A stretch of DNA of 64,000 nucleotides from Steromphala cineraria (Eukaryota > Mollusca > Gastropoda > Trochida > Trochidae), in assembly GCA_916613615.1 (NCBI GenBank), contig OU744727.1:16500093-16564092 (forward strand). The letters run 5' to 3'. Numbering within the stretch: position 1 is the first letter of the stretch; every line of letters starts with the position of its first letter. Shown here piece after piece: positions 27,768-41,300 of the stretch. The notes beneath the pieces are model-generated. The model made no database searches and had not been told where the DNA came from. It saw only the letters and a list, made by a program, of their open reading frames with translations. The position numbers and the translations under genes are program-made.

Positions 27768-28954
27768 AGTTTGTGATGATAGTTGGTTTCATAATTAATC
27801 AATGTCGGACGAAACCTAAGCAACACCAAATATTAGCGTTAGCACTGAGACACATAATATTTTTATGAGGATTACGTTTTCTTGTTTGTTCTTGTTTTAA
27901 TTTCATTTCACAATGAATGGTCTCGTACTCTTCACTCATTAAAGTAAAAAAAATAAAACGACGGCGAATAAACATTACCTCTTTAATGTTTAAGTAAATA
28001 CAAAATTATCTAACTTACCTTCCTCCATTATTGCAAAATTTGAAAAAGTATGAAATCAAGAATAAAAACTTCTAGAATGATAAATATATTGGTCAATATT
28101 CATAATATCCCTGATTTGTTTATAACTAAAACTTTATTACACAAAGATCTAAATCTAGCGCCATGAATAATAAATGATAATTAATAACGTATAGAAGAAG
28201 AAATAAATGCAATAAAGAAGTTGACTATCCATAATAACTTGTTCTTCAAATCAACCAGCTTATAAATGCCTCTGAAAGACGAATAACGTATAGAGACTAC
28301 TAAAAATAATTAATATGTGAAATTGCAATGTAAAACATTTAGAAAAGGTTGCATTTAGTTATAACGTATTAAAGATTTGACTCTAGCTTATAAGCTTATA
28401 CAAGATCTCTGGTGTTACATATAGGAGGGCGTAATACAAACAACATCATTTACGGCCATCGTTTCCATGGTTCGTATCTGTGCATAACGTACAATGTAGA
28501 TGTAAATTCGTGACGAGTTTAACGTGAGAGCTGTGTTTCAATGTAGACAAGAATCAACCATTGAAAGGGAAGAGACTGGGTGAAATCCACCAGTTTAAAT
28601 TCTAAGGGTTAACCAGATGTGATATTGGGAATTTGGATGGAGGCACTGTGTTCTTAAAATTCATATTCCACGAAATCAATAGGAAAATGTCGAATATGAA
28701 TTTTGAAGAGGGCCGTGAGACAAAATACATATAATGATATACATACGTGTATAATGATGAAAAACATTTATTTGTATGTGATCGTAAATTTTGTCAATTT
28801 CTTTTAATAAAGTTGCATAAAAACGGAATCAAAGTGACAAACATCGTTTCTTATTCGACAAATGAACAAGCTGACTCAAAAGTTAATATTTTAAAATCAA
28901 TTTGTTTATTTACATGTATGTTAATGGCTTAAGCGATATCAACAAGAATGACCT
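27768..28954. other. Intergenic interval, no gene recognised
   Basis: AT-rich sequence. The frame 28747-28932 encodes 61 residues without a recognisable domain and is best explained by chance. Confidence 0.4.
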
Positions 28955-29318
28955 TTAAAGGGGCAGTTGCACGTTTTTTGATAATTTTATATTTTAAAAT
29001 GTTCACTGATAATTGTAAGTTATTGCTAAATGTATAATTTTGACCGTGTCAAAAATCTCATTACACAAGCCAATCATTCAGAATCAGAGGACAAAGTATA
29101 GAGATTCACATAAAATCCATTGGCGGCCATTTTGTGTGAACACCTTTAATTCATTTTGTGTACGAAAAAGGAATCGCATAGCTAAACTTTACGTTATATA
29201 TTTGAATTATTACTGCTCCATTTAGTTTAGATACATTGTCTTTCAATTGGAACCATTAATTTTCATTTTCTTGACATCACCTTATATTCTCACTAAAAAC
29301 GTGCTACTGCCCCTTTAA
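28955..29318 (-). mobile_element. TTAA-flanked MITE, copy 3 (364 bp)
   Basis: TTAAAGGGGCAGTTGCACG is at the left and CGTGCTACTGCCCCTTTAA at the right. The interior is the reverse complement of copy 1 (CATTGGCGGCCATTTTGTG near 29119), so the insertion has opposite orientation. The 61-codon frame inside is incidental. Confidence 0.85.
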
Positions 29319-32300
29319 AATGTGAACCTTACTGGAAACTATTTTTTGTGTATTCACTCTATTGATTTCATGATATTTGTTATGTGACACATTTCAAGGA
29401 TTAACCATGTTCGTTTCATAAGGAAGCTAAGGTCATGTCGATGTGTGATAAGATCTTGAAATGATTATGATCTAAGAAAGTGGGTAAATAAGGAAGTAAG
29501 TAGGTAAGTATAGTTCATATTGATAAGTATCTAACCTCATGAAGGACTTGATTGTCTATCCAATGCAACGTTACATTTTGATATTAGACTTTGCTGTCAA
29601 AGTGGCAGTGAGAGCTATGTTATTAAACAAGAAGAATACAAAGAACAACCGATGCTAGGAGAATATAAGGAGAGATGCAAGTTGTATTGGTGAGAGTCCA
29701 AATTGTATAAGGATTGGTAAGTGGATTAATGCTAGTCGATGTCACGTTTTCCTAGAAGATACTTATAACGTTGTCATACATATTTTTATAGGCATTTAAA
29801 AATTTGGTATGATGTAGAATAAAAAATATTTAATATCTTAATCGCGACGTTTTCCATGTACTTCCATGTACGAACACCGGTATAGTGCACATTGTCAATC
29901 AATAGAATTTGTAAGTGACAGTGACTGCTATCAGTTCAAGACCTCGGTTCCATGGAGTCTTATGATTGACAGCTACCCAGGTGTTTTGGGCAGTGTGAAC
30001 GTATTACCCTAGTGACCTGAGTGGTCCTTCTGGTCAAGAAAGTGACCACTTAAGTGTACATAGCGGAAACATGAAGGAGAAAAAGTCGGTCAAATTCCCA
30101 CGTGGTATACTCCTCAAGTTCCAATAACAGGCGCCCAATGGCATTTTAAATCTTACACTTCTCGTTTCCCGCATTTTATTTGCACGGCTTGTTGTTTTTA
30201 TTGAAGGCTCGGAGTCTGAGACTGTTTCCCTCCCCCACAGGTGAGCTAGACCCCCCCCCCCCCCCCCCCCTCCCCCCAAATAACGCTGCCTACTCCCCAT
30301 AGTGTGCTCTGTTGCTAGACCATCCTCCCACACTATGTAACGGAGTGGAATTTCGTTTGTGATAATAAAGAGTTTTTGCTGGACCAATTTTAGCAAGAAT
30401 GATGTTGCTTTCGAGTATGGTGTACAAGAGATTTTAGATAAGATTTCGACAAACTGGTTTGATTCGCTATAGGACTTCGTGTGGGCTTCTGTACTTCAAA
30501 CAGACAATCGTTCCCCTCGCAGTCACGGGAATAAGCTTGTGTGAGGTAAGCAATGTGTTCTGTTTAGTATCGTACAGGCATCAAGCTACCATGATGTATT
30601 GAGTCGAGATAATTTGTTAACCAAAAATGATTTTGCAGATGATAATGATATATCTTGCAAATTGTTAATCTAATTAATATGCGTTGATGTTTTAATATAT
30701 TGCAAGCTGATGTTGCGATCAGTTATATGTGTTGATATTTAAAATATAATGCAAGCTTATAATGCAATCAGTTGCTTGTGGTAATGTTGAATTATCTTGC
30801 AACTTAATAATGCAATACATTATATCTGTTTATATTTGTTGACTATTTATTGAAACGTTGACAATGCTCTTAGTTATACAAATGTATGTTTGAATTTAAG
30901 ATTTTCCTGCAAATTGCTGAATTTGTTTAGTGTGCATATGTGACTAACATGCATTGCAAATTGTTTAGACTTTAAGTTATATCAGATATCAGATTATATT
31001 ATCTTGCAATTCGATAATTCAGAAAGCTTTTTTGCGGAATTCTTTGATATTTGCAGATTAGAGGCACTGTACATTAAATTAGAAGATATTACTAAAATAT
31101 TCTGCAAACTGCATGTTGATACTGTAGATGATAGATTAAGGGATGACTTTAATATATTGCTAATTGTTTACAATTTTCAGATGTGACTTAGAAGTGTTGC
31201 ATATTATTGACACTGTTTTAATATTATACGTGCAACATTATCCTCGATTTTGATAATGTTTAAATTATAAACACAAAAACCGCACATACATCCAATTTGT
31301 TTACGTGTACCTTTTTAGCCATGTAATCCAAACTCCATGAGTATATAATGCTTCCAATGTCAACAATGCTGAACATGTTAAGTCAACCTTTCCCTATGAA
31401 GAAAATTTATGACGAGACGTAGGAGCAGTGAAAACACATGTTATGCTAAAACTGTCGACTATTCACCTTACAATACACATTCTGGTTAGTACATATGCTG
31501 TTTACGTCACGACTATCACTGCTCTAAGCAAATACCTCCCCGGATCGTTATCACACCAGAAGCAGAGGAGGAGAGTTTTTTTCCTTTGGTATGCCACGAA
31601 GTCATAGAGAGAGTCAAACGAGTTATGCATATTAGTTACAGGTTTTTTGTGACCCAAATGTTTTGATGACTTCGAAGGGCGTATAGAAGTGGCATACAGA
31701 ATTGCAAGTCTATTCAGATTATTGTGGGAATCACGATGTTTTTGAGTATTACTTGGGAAAGTTCAGAGAAATGTCATGGTATTTACATAGAGAGTTCCTT
31801 ATCTACGAGATTGCTAATTAGTTGATGAATTGATCAGTTAATCTAGACTTGCAAAATATTGATCTAGGCCGTATAAAGGCTATAACACACAGTCATAAAG
31901 CAAGACTATTATAACACGTATATCGAGGTCCATTTTGTCATTAATTATGAAAACTTTGCTAATCACACCGAATGTGAATAAAAATGTTAATTGTTTTCAA
32001 ATATATTCCTTTATTATATTTCACTATTTTCATTTTCTCATGATAAAACCTAAACACATTTGCAAACATCATAGCTCAAACCGTTCCAATTTCAACAAGG
32101 TTTTAGACTTGTATTCGAAATATATGAGTATCCAATAGTATCAAAATTTACGACGATCATCTATTAACACAAACTACCAGTGAAATAATAGTAAATGTCT
32201 TTATCTATGTCTATGTTTATGAAAGAGACGTTTGTGCCCTGGTTCTTGATGAAGAAAATTTAATATTCCTAACGAAAAGATAAGCCAAAATACCAAACCA

Positions 32301-34782
32301 TCAACCAAATACAACAAAAAATGCAACTGCCTGATTTCTTTCTGACACAGGTTGAAAAGTTGTAAGGTAAACGAAAACGTGCAAACATTTGTAAAAGCAC
32401 ATATTTATAGTTGTCCGTTCGCCTCTAATCATTCTGTAAAGATTGTTTACTGCAAATGTTATACCAAGAACCACATTAATAAACTCTCACCTTCACACGC
32501 CAATTCTTCTGGCTGCTAACTAATAGTTTTTCCAGCTTTTATGGTGAGTGAAGTATGTTTGCGTAATAACCGTTATTACACATATAAACACTAATAATAT
32601 TTTACAAATGATTGTAGTATTGTTATGTCATTAGGCAAGTCGTAGGGTTTTAACTAAATATATGTTTTATATTCTATGTGTTGTTTTATTAAAGACATCC
32701 CTATATTCTTCTTTCTCAAATAGGTGTGAGTTATATGATCAAAAACGTCATTTCGTAAAAATATTCATAAAAAAAAAATTCATAAAGGTTAAACAATTCT
32801 TGAAAGATCGAGAGGGATTTTTAATTTTTAATCAGTATTGATAAATAAAGTAAATATAACCCCCGTTATTATCTCTTCATTCCTTTCTAATCACCGAAAA
32901 CACTTCTTTTGTTGATATCGAGAGAATATTGGAAAGTTGCAATGGCTAGTATCTATAATAAGCAGATGTAGATTATGCTTTGGGGTCTTTAGCATTTGTA
33001 GTATATTTGTATTTTGTGTTCTATTGAAACCTTTTGCATATTGTTTGGAAAGTGAAAACGTTTTGAAAAATCCATGACAAACCAATCCGTCCACTTTAAT
33101 TTTTGATACACGTTATGTACTTGTTATTGACATGTGTTATGTACTTGTCAATCTTCCTTTTTTCTAACTTCTAGGCAAACTATCAAGTCAAAGGAAACAC
33201 TTGTAATTAGACTTTTAACTGAAATATAAACGTTTTGTAATTATATTTCAAACGTTTTAAAACAATTAAAATTATCAATACCCGAGAAACCCCCAGGTAC
33301 TCCAGTTCTCTTAAAGGCGGTCCATGAACGTTTACGATCGGCAGAAATATAAACGTCCTTCTCCAAGAGACTTCAAAGAGCCTTCAACAGAAATAAAGAC
33401 ATTCAAGTCAATCTGATTGGCGATAAATAGCTTATATTCCCTCTGATGGTTGAGTGCCAGATACGATACGAGGCATGTCTAGCAGTTCAAACATAATCAC
33501 CTCCGTGTACCTTCTAGATGCTCTGAGGAATCTAGTCGATGGTGTAGGTGTTAACTTTAATGATAGAGTTTCCTACCAAGTCTTCTGGGCTTCTTACTGG
33601 AATGAGGTCTACGAAAGAGTCGAATAAAGTCGAATAGTCTAATTGTTTTCACTAATAGGTATTTATTTTGAATACTGACAACTAATGTTATTTGAATGGA
33701 AAGGAAAGTTTTCTTGGCGGATCTCATTTATGCATGATGAAGATGTTGAAAGATTTATTCAATAGTTCAGGTGTTAATGCCGAATGCTAGCTTCTTTTGA
33801 AGTGGTATGGGTTTATGTTTTAGATTTTTTTATCTTAAAGTCGAGCAATGCAATTTCAATCTATATAAAATGAATTTCGAATCTTGTTACCGATTTTTAA
33901 AACTAGACATGTTGTGATGTGTTACTTAACTTATCGACCATTTGCAGGTTGTAAATGTTATAAAGTGTTGTCAATAGTCAGTAACATAAGATGTAAAGAC
34001 CTTAACGATCATGTTACCCATGAAGTAGTTTTGAATTCTTTCTTTGACGCTTATCCATCAAAACTCAAATAATCATATAATCAATTTCCAATGTGTTATT
34101 TACACTGTCCATACGACCTTGATTTTAAAGTATTTTAATTTACTGGTTAAATGAATCAAGCAACACAGCTCGAGTGTTGTCCCCAGTGCTGTTCGAGCCT
34201 TTAACGTGCATGTGTTGGAGGAGAAGGTTCGATAGTATAGATGTCTGATTTTAATGAGTTTCCAATGAAGTGGTCTGGGCGTCTTTCTTGAATGCCTTTC
34301 ATCGTGTTGTGCAACTTAACATCGTTAAAGACAGATTCGATGCCATTGGAAGTAGTCAAAGCATTATGTGCGAGCTTATGTCACAGATTCCTTATTTATG
34401 ACTCGCATTCAACTCGTAACCTATCAGTTTTGTCAGGATGTAAGTAGAAAATTATATCTTTATTATCAATTTTAACTATGTCAACAGAAAAAAACCTCTA
34501 CTTTCACATATCCGTCTCTATTATTCAACAAGGCAATCTCAAAGTTCATAAAGGAGCTTTGGTAAACAATCGGATCTGGCAAAAACGAAAATAAATGTTA
34601 CCAGTTACAAGTTAAGTTTCTTCATCAAAGTGACAGTTGTATAAATAACGTAACTTATTTGGATGAGTTTCACAAATACATTTCCCTATCTCAAACTATT
34701 TAAATGTGTTTACACTAAAATGGTTGTAATCTATATCTGTTTAGCTTAATACTTGGTATTTTCTTCAACTACGCATCTTGTT
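29319..34782. other. Intergenic interval upstream of the transporter array
   Basis: No coding exon is recognised. It contains a 20-odd base run of C at about 30250-30277 and a degenerate stretch at about 30640-31220 in which ATCTTGCAA or TATTGCAA with AATGCAATCAG recurs roughly every 70-75 bp. A non-coding first exon of copy A probably lies somewhere here or just after, because the first coding exon is preceded by a splice acceptor. Confidence 0.4.
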
Positions 34783-35105
34783 AAGTAATAAATAATAATG
34801 ACAATTTTAAAGCCTTATATCCTGTGCAAGCACTGCTCATTGGCTGTACATTATTACCCTGAAGAAGCTGAACTTTCAAAGCTGCTACTAAGCGCTCCGC
34901 GCGACCACATAGGTCCATACTTCCCGTATTCAGGTACCCAATTGTACAGCTGGGTAGACTGAGTGCAATGTGGATAGAGTGCCTTGCCCTAAGACACAAA
35001 ACAGTGTAAAGCCCAGGTCACCAATCTTTGGTGTCTCCACCTGGATTCGAACCTGGATCTTTGGCGTGACAGGCCAGCATGCTAACCACTACACCACCGC
35101 GCTCC
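34783..35105 (-). mobile_element. tRNA-Asp-like SINE upstream of transporter copy A
   Basis: On the minus strand the element begins at 35105 with a tRNA-like head. It has an A box in GTGGTGTAGTGGTTAGCATG, an anticodon stem-loop region GGCCTGTCACGCC that resembles tRNA-Asp (anticodon GTC), and a perfect B box in GGTTCGAATCC (about 35045). The head spans about 76 bp. An unrelated body of about 220 bp follows and ends in an ATTATT-type tail near 34783. The 72-residue frame on the minus strand is part of the SINE and not a gene. It sits about 190 bp before the first acceptor of copy A. Confidence 0.8.
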
Positions 35106-35284
35106 AAGTTATGAAATGTTTAAATTTAAAAAAAAATACATCTTGCATAGACTTGGACTTTTTTATTCCCTAAAAATTGTGCTACTGTTCATGTTAAACG
35201 GAGTCTCTATAGGACTAGTAATCGAATGCACGAAGTTGAGGAATCCGAGAGAATTTAATGTTCAGAACAAAAAAAGTCACTGTC

Positions 35285-35317
35285 AAGTTTGCTTTACAGG
35301 GATCACTGAAGGACAGG
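35285..35317 (+). promoter_or_regulatory. Candidate 3' splice site in the 5' UTR of copy A
   Basis: TTTGCTTTACAG ends at 35300, 17 bases before the ATG at 35318. Copies B and C also have a pyrimidine-rich CAG shortly before their start codons (14 and 5 bases). Because the distances differ and are not all in the same phase, these are best read as acceptors in the untranslated leader. This implies at least one non-coding upstream exon per gene. Confidence 0.5.
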
Positions 35318-38300
35318 ATGATCGACCTGCTGCTCCTTCTCTGTCTCGCCGGTCACGTGACGGCAGCTGACAACTTCTCATGTGATGGCTTGCTCGACAA
35401 ATCAAATACAACTCTAGGGTCAGTCTTCGAACGTTATTTATTGATTTTCAAGTCCCACCATACTATACGAAATATATTATCCATCGGAAAATGATCAAAT
35501 ACTTATTTTATTATTTTGACACGACACGAATACATTAAAGGCAACAATAAATTGATACAATCTGTTTTTCACACATGAAAATGTACGAATTTTTTTTTTA
35601 TTTAACCGCATCAACGCGTGGCATATATTGCAGTAGAATAGTTGAGAATAGTTCGAATGCACATCAAATTAAAACAAAATGTACAAAAAGTGTACAAATG
35701 TACAGTGCTGTCAATTAGCAGTAGCTGATTGGTGAAATAAACGTCCTGCTTACTTACGTGACAGAGGCGTGTCTCAAGTGTAAGTTTAAGGCTTAATAAT
35801 CAAGATCTGAATGTTCAAGATGATATGATAAGGCACCTCTTAGAGGTTTCTGGATTATGTCGTTAAATAAATACCTAACCTTACTTTTTAAATGAGCGAA
35901 ATTCCAAATCCAATAATTTCATTTCATAAACTCCACTTCTAAAGTATTCGACGTTATGTTCTTCACTGTAATTCTTGATTTGTTTTACAGGGCTGTCTCG
36001 GCTATCATGCAAAAACATGAAGCCGCATTGTTGTTGTTGCTTGGATTCGGCGGCTTCTCCTTGTTCCTTGCAGTCCTGTACAACCTGATCAGGAAGTACG
36101 TCTTCAAGGACGCGGACAACCTGGACACCACGTTCGATGCGGGGGGTAAAGTGAGCATGAGTCTCACGGCTGTCACTGTCGCCTCCCAGCTGCTGTGGCC
36201 CGGGGATCTACTACAGAGTGCTACTGTAGCTATAAAGGTAAGGGCCTCATTCATTTACTGTACCAAAAACATTTAGCTCCCAGCTCCTGTGACATGGAGA
36301 TCTACCAAGTCGAGCTACTTTAGGCATCAAGGTAAGGCAAACAAGTCATGAAAGACTTATCTTAGTAAGTGTCAGAACATAGTTTTGTTTCGGTTGCCAT
36401 TAAGGTAAGAATGATGCATCTTTTATCATAAAAGTGGGATATTCTGAAGAGACTGAAAGGTAGAATCATAGCAATAACATTACACCCAACGCCGCCCCCT
36501 CCTTTGGGCCGAAGAGTTGTTCTGACTATTATTGTAGCAGTCAAGGTAAGGCGCAAAACCGTGATTCGCTGAAATGTGATCTAAAATGTGAAATCTAGGA
36601 TCATGCTAATCACAACAACCTTCCATTTACACTGGACAAGGGCTCTGCCCTGTTGCCATCAAGGCAAGGTAATAAACGTCATTATTACCCATATGGTTGG
36701 AAATAAGTGGTGACGTATTTTCAATATGAGCACTAGTGCACATATCACTTCGCCTATGACGTCATAACACCATTGTTCGTGACGTCACCGTAGCCGGCCG
36801 TCGCAAGGGAAGCGGCCCGTTTCTTGGATATTTCTAAGATGGTAAAATGGAATAGAATCGGTAATAAAGAAATTATTACCCTCGGAAGTCTGTCATATGA
36901 CTTTTACGAAACTCGTGCAAATTTGTGTATAACCCTCGCTCTCGCTCGGGTAATACAAAAATTCACACTCGTTTCGTAAAAGTCATATGACACACTTCCT
37001 TGGGTAATAATCTCTATTTCAAGAATGATCTGAACTCTGTATTGTAGGATCATGACAATCACAATAGTCTCAACGATCAGCAGGCAGATTACGGAAAATA
37101 CCAACGAGTTGTTCCTTAATGATATTTTAGAGTCTCAAATGTAGGATCATTTAAATGTATTGCCCAGTTTTTTCAAACGTTCATAATCATCTTGGTATTC
37201 GAAACAGTCATATCAAACTTTCATTTATTAAAAATGTAGTTTGGTTTTTATAATTAACGTGCATAATACTCTTTCTGGTATAGTGTTCCATTCCAAAATG
37301 CTTCCCCTGCAAACTGAGAAAACCATGAAGACTAGCTAGTATGTTTCATTCTATATTGCGAGTGATCGTGTCAATAAGTTGTCGGCGACTGCTGTCTCAC
37401 TTTAAAAGTTCTGCAGGAAATTTGTCTTTAAAGCACAATTGAACCATTGTTGTGTCAAATTATCTGTTCCGTGTTACTTTTACGAAAAGGTAACTAATCA
37501 TATTTCATTTTCTTCATATGACGTTTTGAGTACTGCAGAAGTAAGTGAAGAAGCTTACCCTACTTGTGAAGTAACCTCTGTTGAGATGCAGCTGTGATAG
37601 TTAGCACTGCGATAATCAATGGCTGCTGATGGAACCGGCAGGTTAAACATAATAGAAACATGACTCTTTTGTTAGAATATGTGTCATGGTATTTCATTTC
37701 TGAATGTTTAAGGACCGTCTTATGATTTGAGAGAGCGAAAGATGACAATACAATAAGGGCTGTACGAATTCAAATACATATTAGAAAGGAATAACACTTT
37801 CTCGCGTGTCTTTAAATGTCAAGGGTATATTCCTGCAAAGCAGTCTAATCAGTAGGAACTTTTGTAAGGAATGGTAAATGTCTTTAGGTCATCCACTTAG
37901 AAAATTAATTATGTACCCTTATAAACAAGTCTTCACATTTGGGTGTGACTTTTCGGTAAGAACGCATCATCGAAGATTTGAAACCTGTTTTTATTTTATT
38001 CTTTCTTTCCGGTTTTCAAATTATATTTAAAGTAAAATGATTGTAAGAACAAATCGAATTCTTACAGGAATTCAACGAATTCATTTGTATTCGTGCAATA
38101 TCTGAATTATTTGGTTGGGTTACCGTCATTAAGTGATTTTCATATACATTTTTCCTTTTCTTTTAAGAGCTTGGAAATAGATAACATTACCATTTCATTG
38201 TTCAACAAATTTGTTTTCATGTACCAAATAGTCCAATTGTCTATTTTAGAGACTACGACTGGTACATGTATCTTCTAGCATTCAGTTCACTTTATCGATA

Positions 38301-41300
38301 CGTCTCGTGGAACCAATCATATAGCCAACCAAATCTTTAAATTCTTCTACAGCATGGTATATAGCTGGCGCCTTCTGGTTTTCTGTCCAAATGGTTTTCG
38401 GGAAACCAACCCTTAATCAATGGTGAAGCCTTTTTAATGGATATACAAAACGAAAGACATAAAAAGGCTTCATTCTACCTCAAACCAATACCAATACAAG
38501 TAACAATCATGCATATCTATAATTTTTCAGAATGGTATTGCTGGAACCTTCTGGTACTCTGTTGGTGCTGTCATCAACATGATCCTATTTCCTATGCTGT
38601 CTCTTCAGTTCAAGATCAGAGCGCCTGGGGCAAAAACCTTTCTCCAGGTAATATTTTCGATTTTCGAAACTCTTTCTTAACTGTTCATATTAACGATTCC
38701 TTTTTATTTATTTCTTCTTTCTAAGGGGTTCATTATTTCATGAAAATTTTATTTGGAGTACATATGTTGAGTTAATCATTTCCCATTAAATACTTACGTC
38801 AAATATGTAAAATCAAGAGAATCAAACATTTCATCAGTCAAATCATTTCGGTACTTATAAGGCCACAGGCCTGTAGTACATTCAAGAGTAGATCACATTA
38901 CAGATTTTGTTCTGGTACAATGGTTTTTCTGTATAACATTGCATAGTGAATAAACATTGCAAGGTTCTGTAGTACTCGAGTATTAGTTTTTGCTAACAAT
39001 GATAATAGTTTTGTTACACTAGGGTACATGTAATAGAATGATTTAATGTATTTCGTCCGAAGACTTTTATAGATTGGGCAGATTAACAAGAAATGTATCC
39101 AAAGTCATTATATTAATTAAGCGAAAACGTCTTATGGCCATATGCATTTTACTCATCATTTCATTAGTTTCATTATTTGAGGTTTTACATGTAGATTGGT
39201 TTCATAAAGCTCAATCGAAGATGATTGCACCGTTTTAGAACAGCTACGTTTAAAAACACTGTATAACAACTGATAAACTTTATTTTCGTTTCGTGTTATC
39301 CTTAGAATCTTAAAAACGTGTGAGTGACCCCTAGGCATTTTTGTTAAGTTCTGTGTTCTTTCATTATATCACAGTTCCATCCATAGCAATCTCTCTGTCA
39401 CAATACATAATTCTGAAAGTACTAAGAATATAGTAAATGTAGTGAGTAACAAATAATCAGGAAAATATTGTTGTTCTTGGACGTGATTTCTTCCATTGAA
39501 CCATCCTTTATCGTTCCAGATAATCCACGCCCGTTTTGGAGGCAGGGCTCACCTAGTGTTCTGTTTCTTCGCTCTCCTGACAAACCTGGTGGTGATGATA
39601 TGTCTCCTTGTCGCAGGCACTGCCACCTTTCAGTCCCTCATAATGGATGCTTCCCCAGAGTTCTGTGTTCTCCTCATGGCAACCTTATTCGGCAGCTACT
39701 CCTTTGTCGGTGGTCTCGGAACAACGTTTTATGTCTCATACTTCAATGCAGTCCTGATATTTGTAATTCTCGTGTTCTTCATAATCAACATATTTTACCT
39801 AGAGGACACAGGTGAAACGGAAGTCCTTGGCAGTATAAATGCCATCTTTAAACAAATTACTTGTTTAGAAGGACCTGAGAGCAACGAAGGCAGGAGTTAT
39901 CTAACCTTTTGGTCAGAGGGCGCTATCATATGGGGGATACAGGGAGCCTTTGCGACGTCAGCGCTGACGTTTTGTGACCAAGCGTCGTGGCAGAGCCGTA
40001 TCGCTGCTAAACCTGTGCAAGGAGTACTGGGATTCTTTGCAGCGACGTATATTTGGTTTGCAATTCCGTCATCCATCGGTACCAGCACGGGTCTCGCTTA
40101 CCTGGCATTGAGTTCTGCGAATTCATCATTTACTCTTCCTAACAGTGTCATAGATGCAGGTGTGTATGCAAATCGTTTTTCATTGATACTTTTGAGCACA
40201 AGAGATGCATACTAACAACGAATTTAAAATATTAACCCTTGGATGTTCAATTCCATTCGATGATCATTTAGGGATGCTTTCAAAGGAATGTAACCTTTAT
40301 AACACTTAAAAGATGCCAACGTATTCATCGATAAGAGATTTTAAAACGCTTCAAATTGGTTTAGTTTCAAAAGTCACTGTTGACAGAACTGGTTCCAAAT
40401 ATGTATTGTATGAGGTAATATTTACATCAAGTAAACAAATTCAGCATTAAGTCAGATGCAACATCAGAATCATTTTACATAGTTTCTGATTATACATATA
40501 CTCAAGAGAAAGGTTGAAATTTCCATTTTAAGATTAAATGTTATGATTAATAAGATGAACATCAATGTATATTGGGTTGGTCCTTACTGATTATGTTTAT
40601 CATACGTGACTACATCCTCGATATACTATAGTGGAGCATTATCGAAACGTTGACTCTAGGTTATCAAGGATGACATGACTACAGCAACTCACTATCTTAT
40701 GTTTCAAAACACAGGCTTGGTGACTCCTTATATCGCCGAGAAGGCACTAGGATACGGTGGGGGCGTGATGGTGCTGACGATGTTGACCATGGCACTGATG
40801 TCCACGGGCTCGGGGGAGGTGATGGCGGTGTCTTCTATCGTTGTATATGATATATACCAGATTCACATCAACCCTTTCAGGTAAACGGCATCCAACGTCA
40901 TGATTCTTTGAAGGGCATTTTGAATTATTAGAAAAACATACCATTCACATAGTGAATCTGATTGTCAATAGTTTAATTCATGTTCTTGGCCACTTGTAAG
41001 TTACTTGCAGGATTCAAACATCCCACCTGGTAGCTTCGTCCTACGCAATGCCTAAAACGTCAGTTTCAGCATACCCTTGGGTTTTCTGTGCTGATATCAG
41101 CACCCCTACAGGCGATTGTAAGTAACCTCCAGTTACCCTCTGATTGGACATTTGCTTTCTCTTATAGTAAGCTAGAGAACAAGCACAGAAAATTTAAGGG
41201 TATGCAGCAAGGCATTAAACTGACAGTTCGGAAACTGGCGTTTTAGGCTTTGCGTAGGAAGATGACCTGGTGGAGGGTTAAGTATATAATCCCGAACGTC

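Noticed and set aside
30034..30396. 120-codon minus-strand frame with a run of glycines
   Set aside because: The glycine run comes from the poly-C tract at 30250-30277. The rest has no domain and no splice context.
35029..35105. tRNA gene on the minus strand
   Set aside because: The A and B boxes are good, but the 3' acceptor stem does not pair with the 5' end and a SINE body follows, so it is a SINE head.
35985..36254. Minus-strand frames opposite exon 2 of copies A, B and C
   Set aside because: They are antisense shadows of the conserved, GC-rich exon 2 and recur only because that exon is nearly identical in the three genes.
39468..39815. Second plus-strand frame overlapping exon 4 of copy A, and its equivalents at 50071 and 62539
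   Set aside because: These are out-of-frame translations of the symporter exon, rich in Cys, His and Arg, without their own splice logic.
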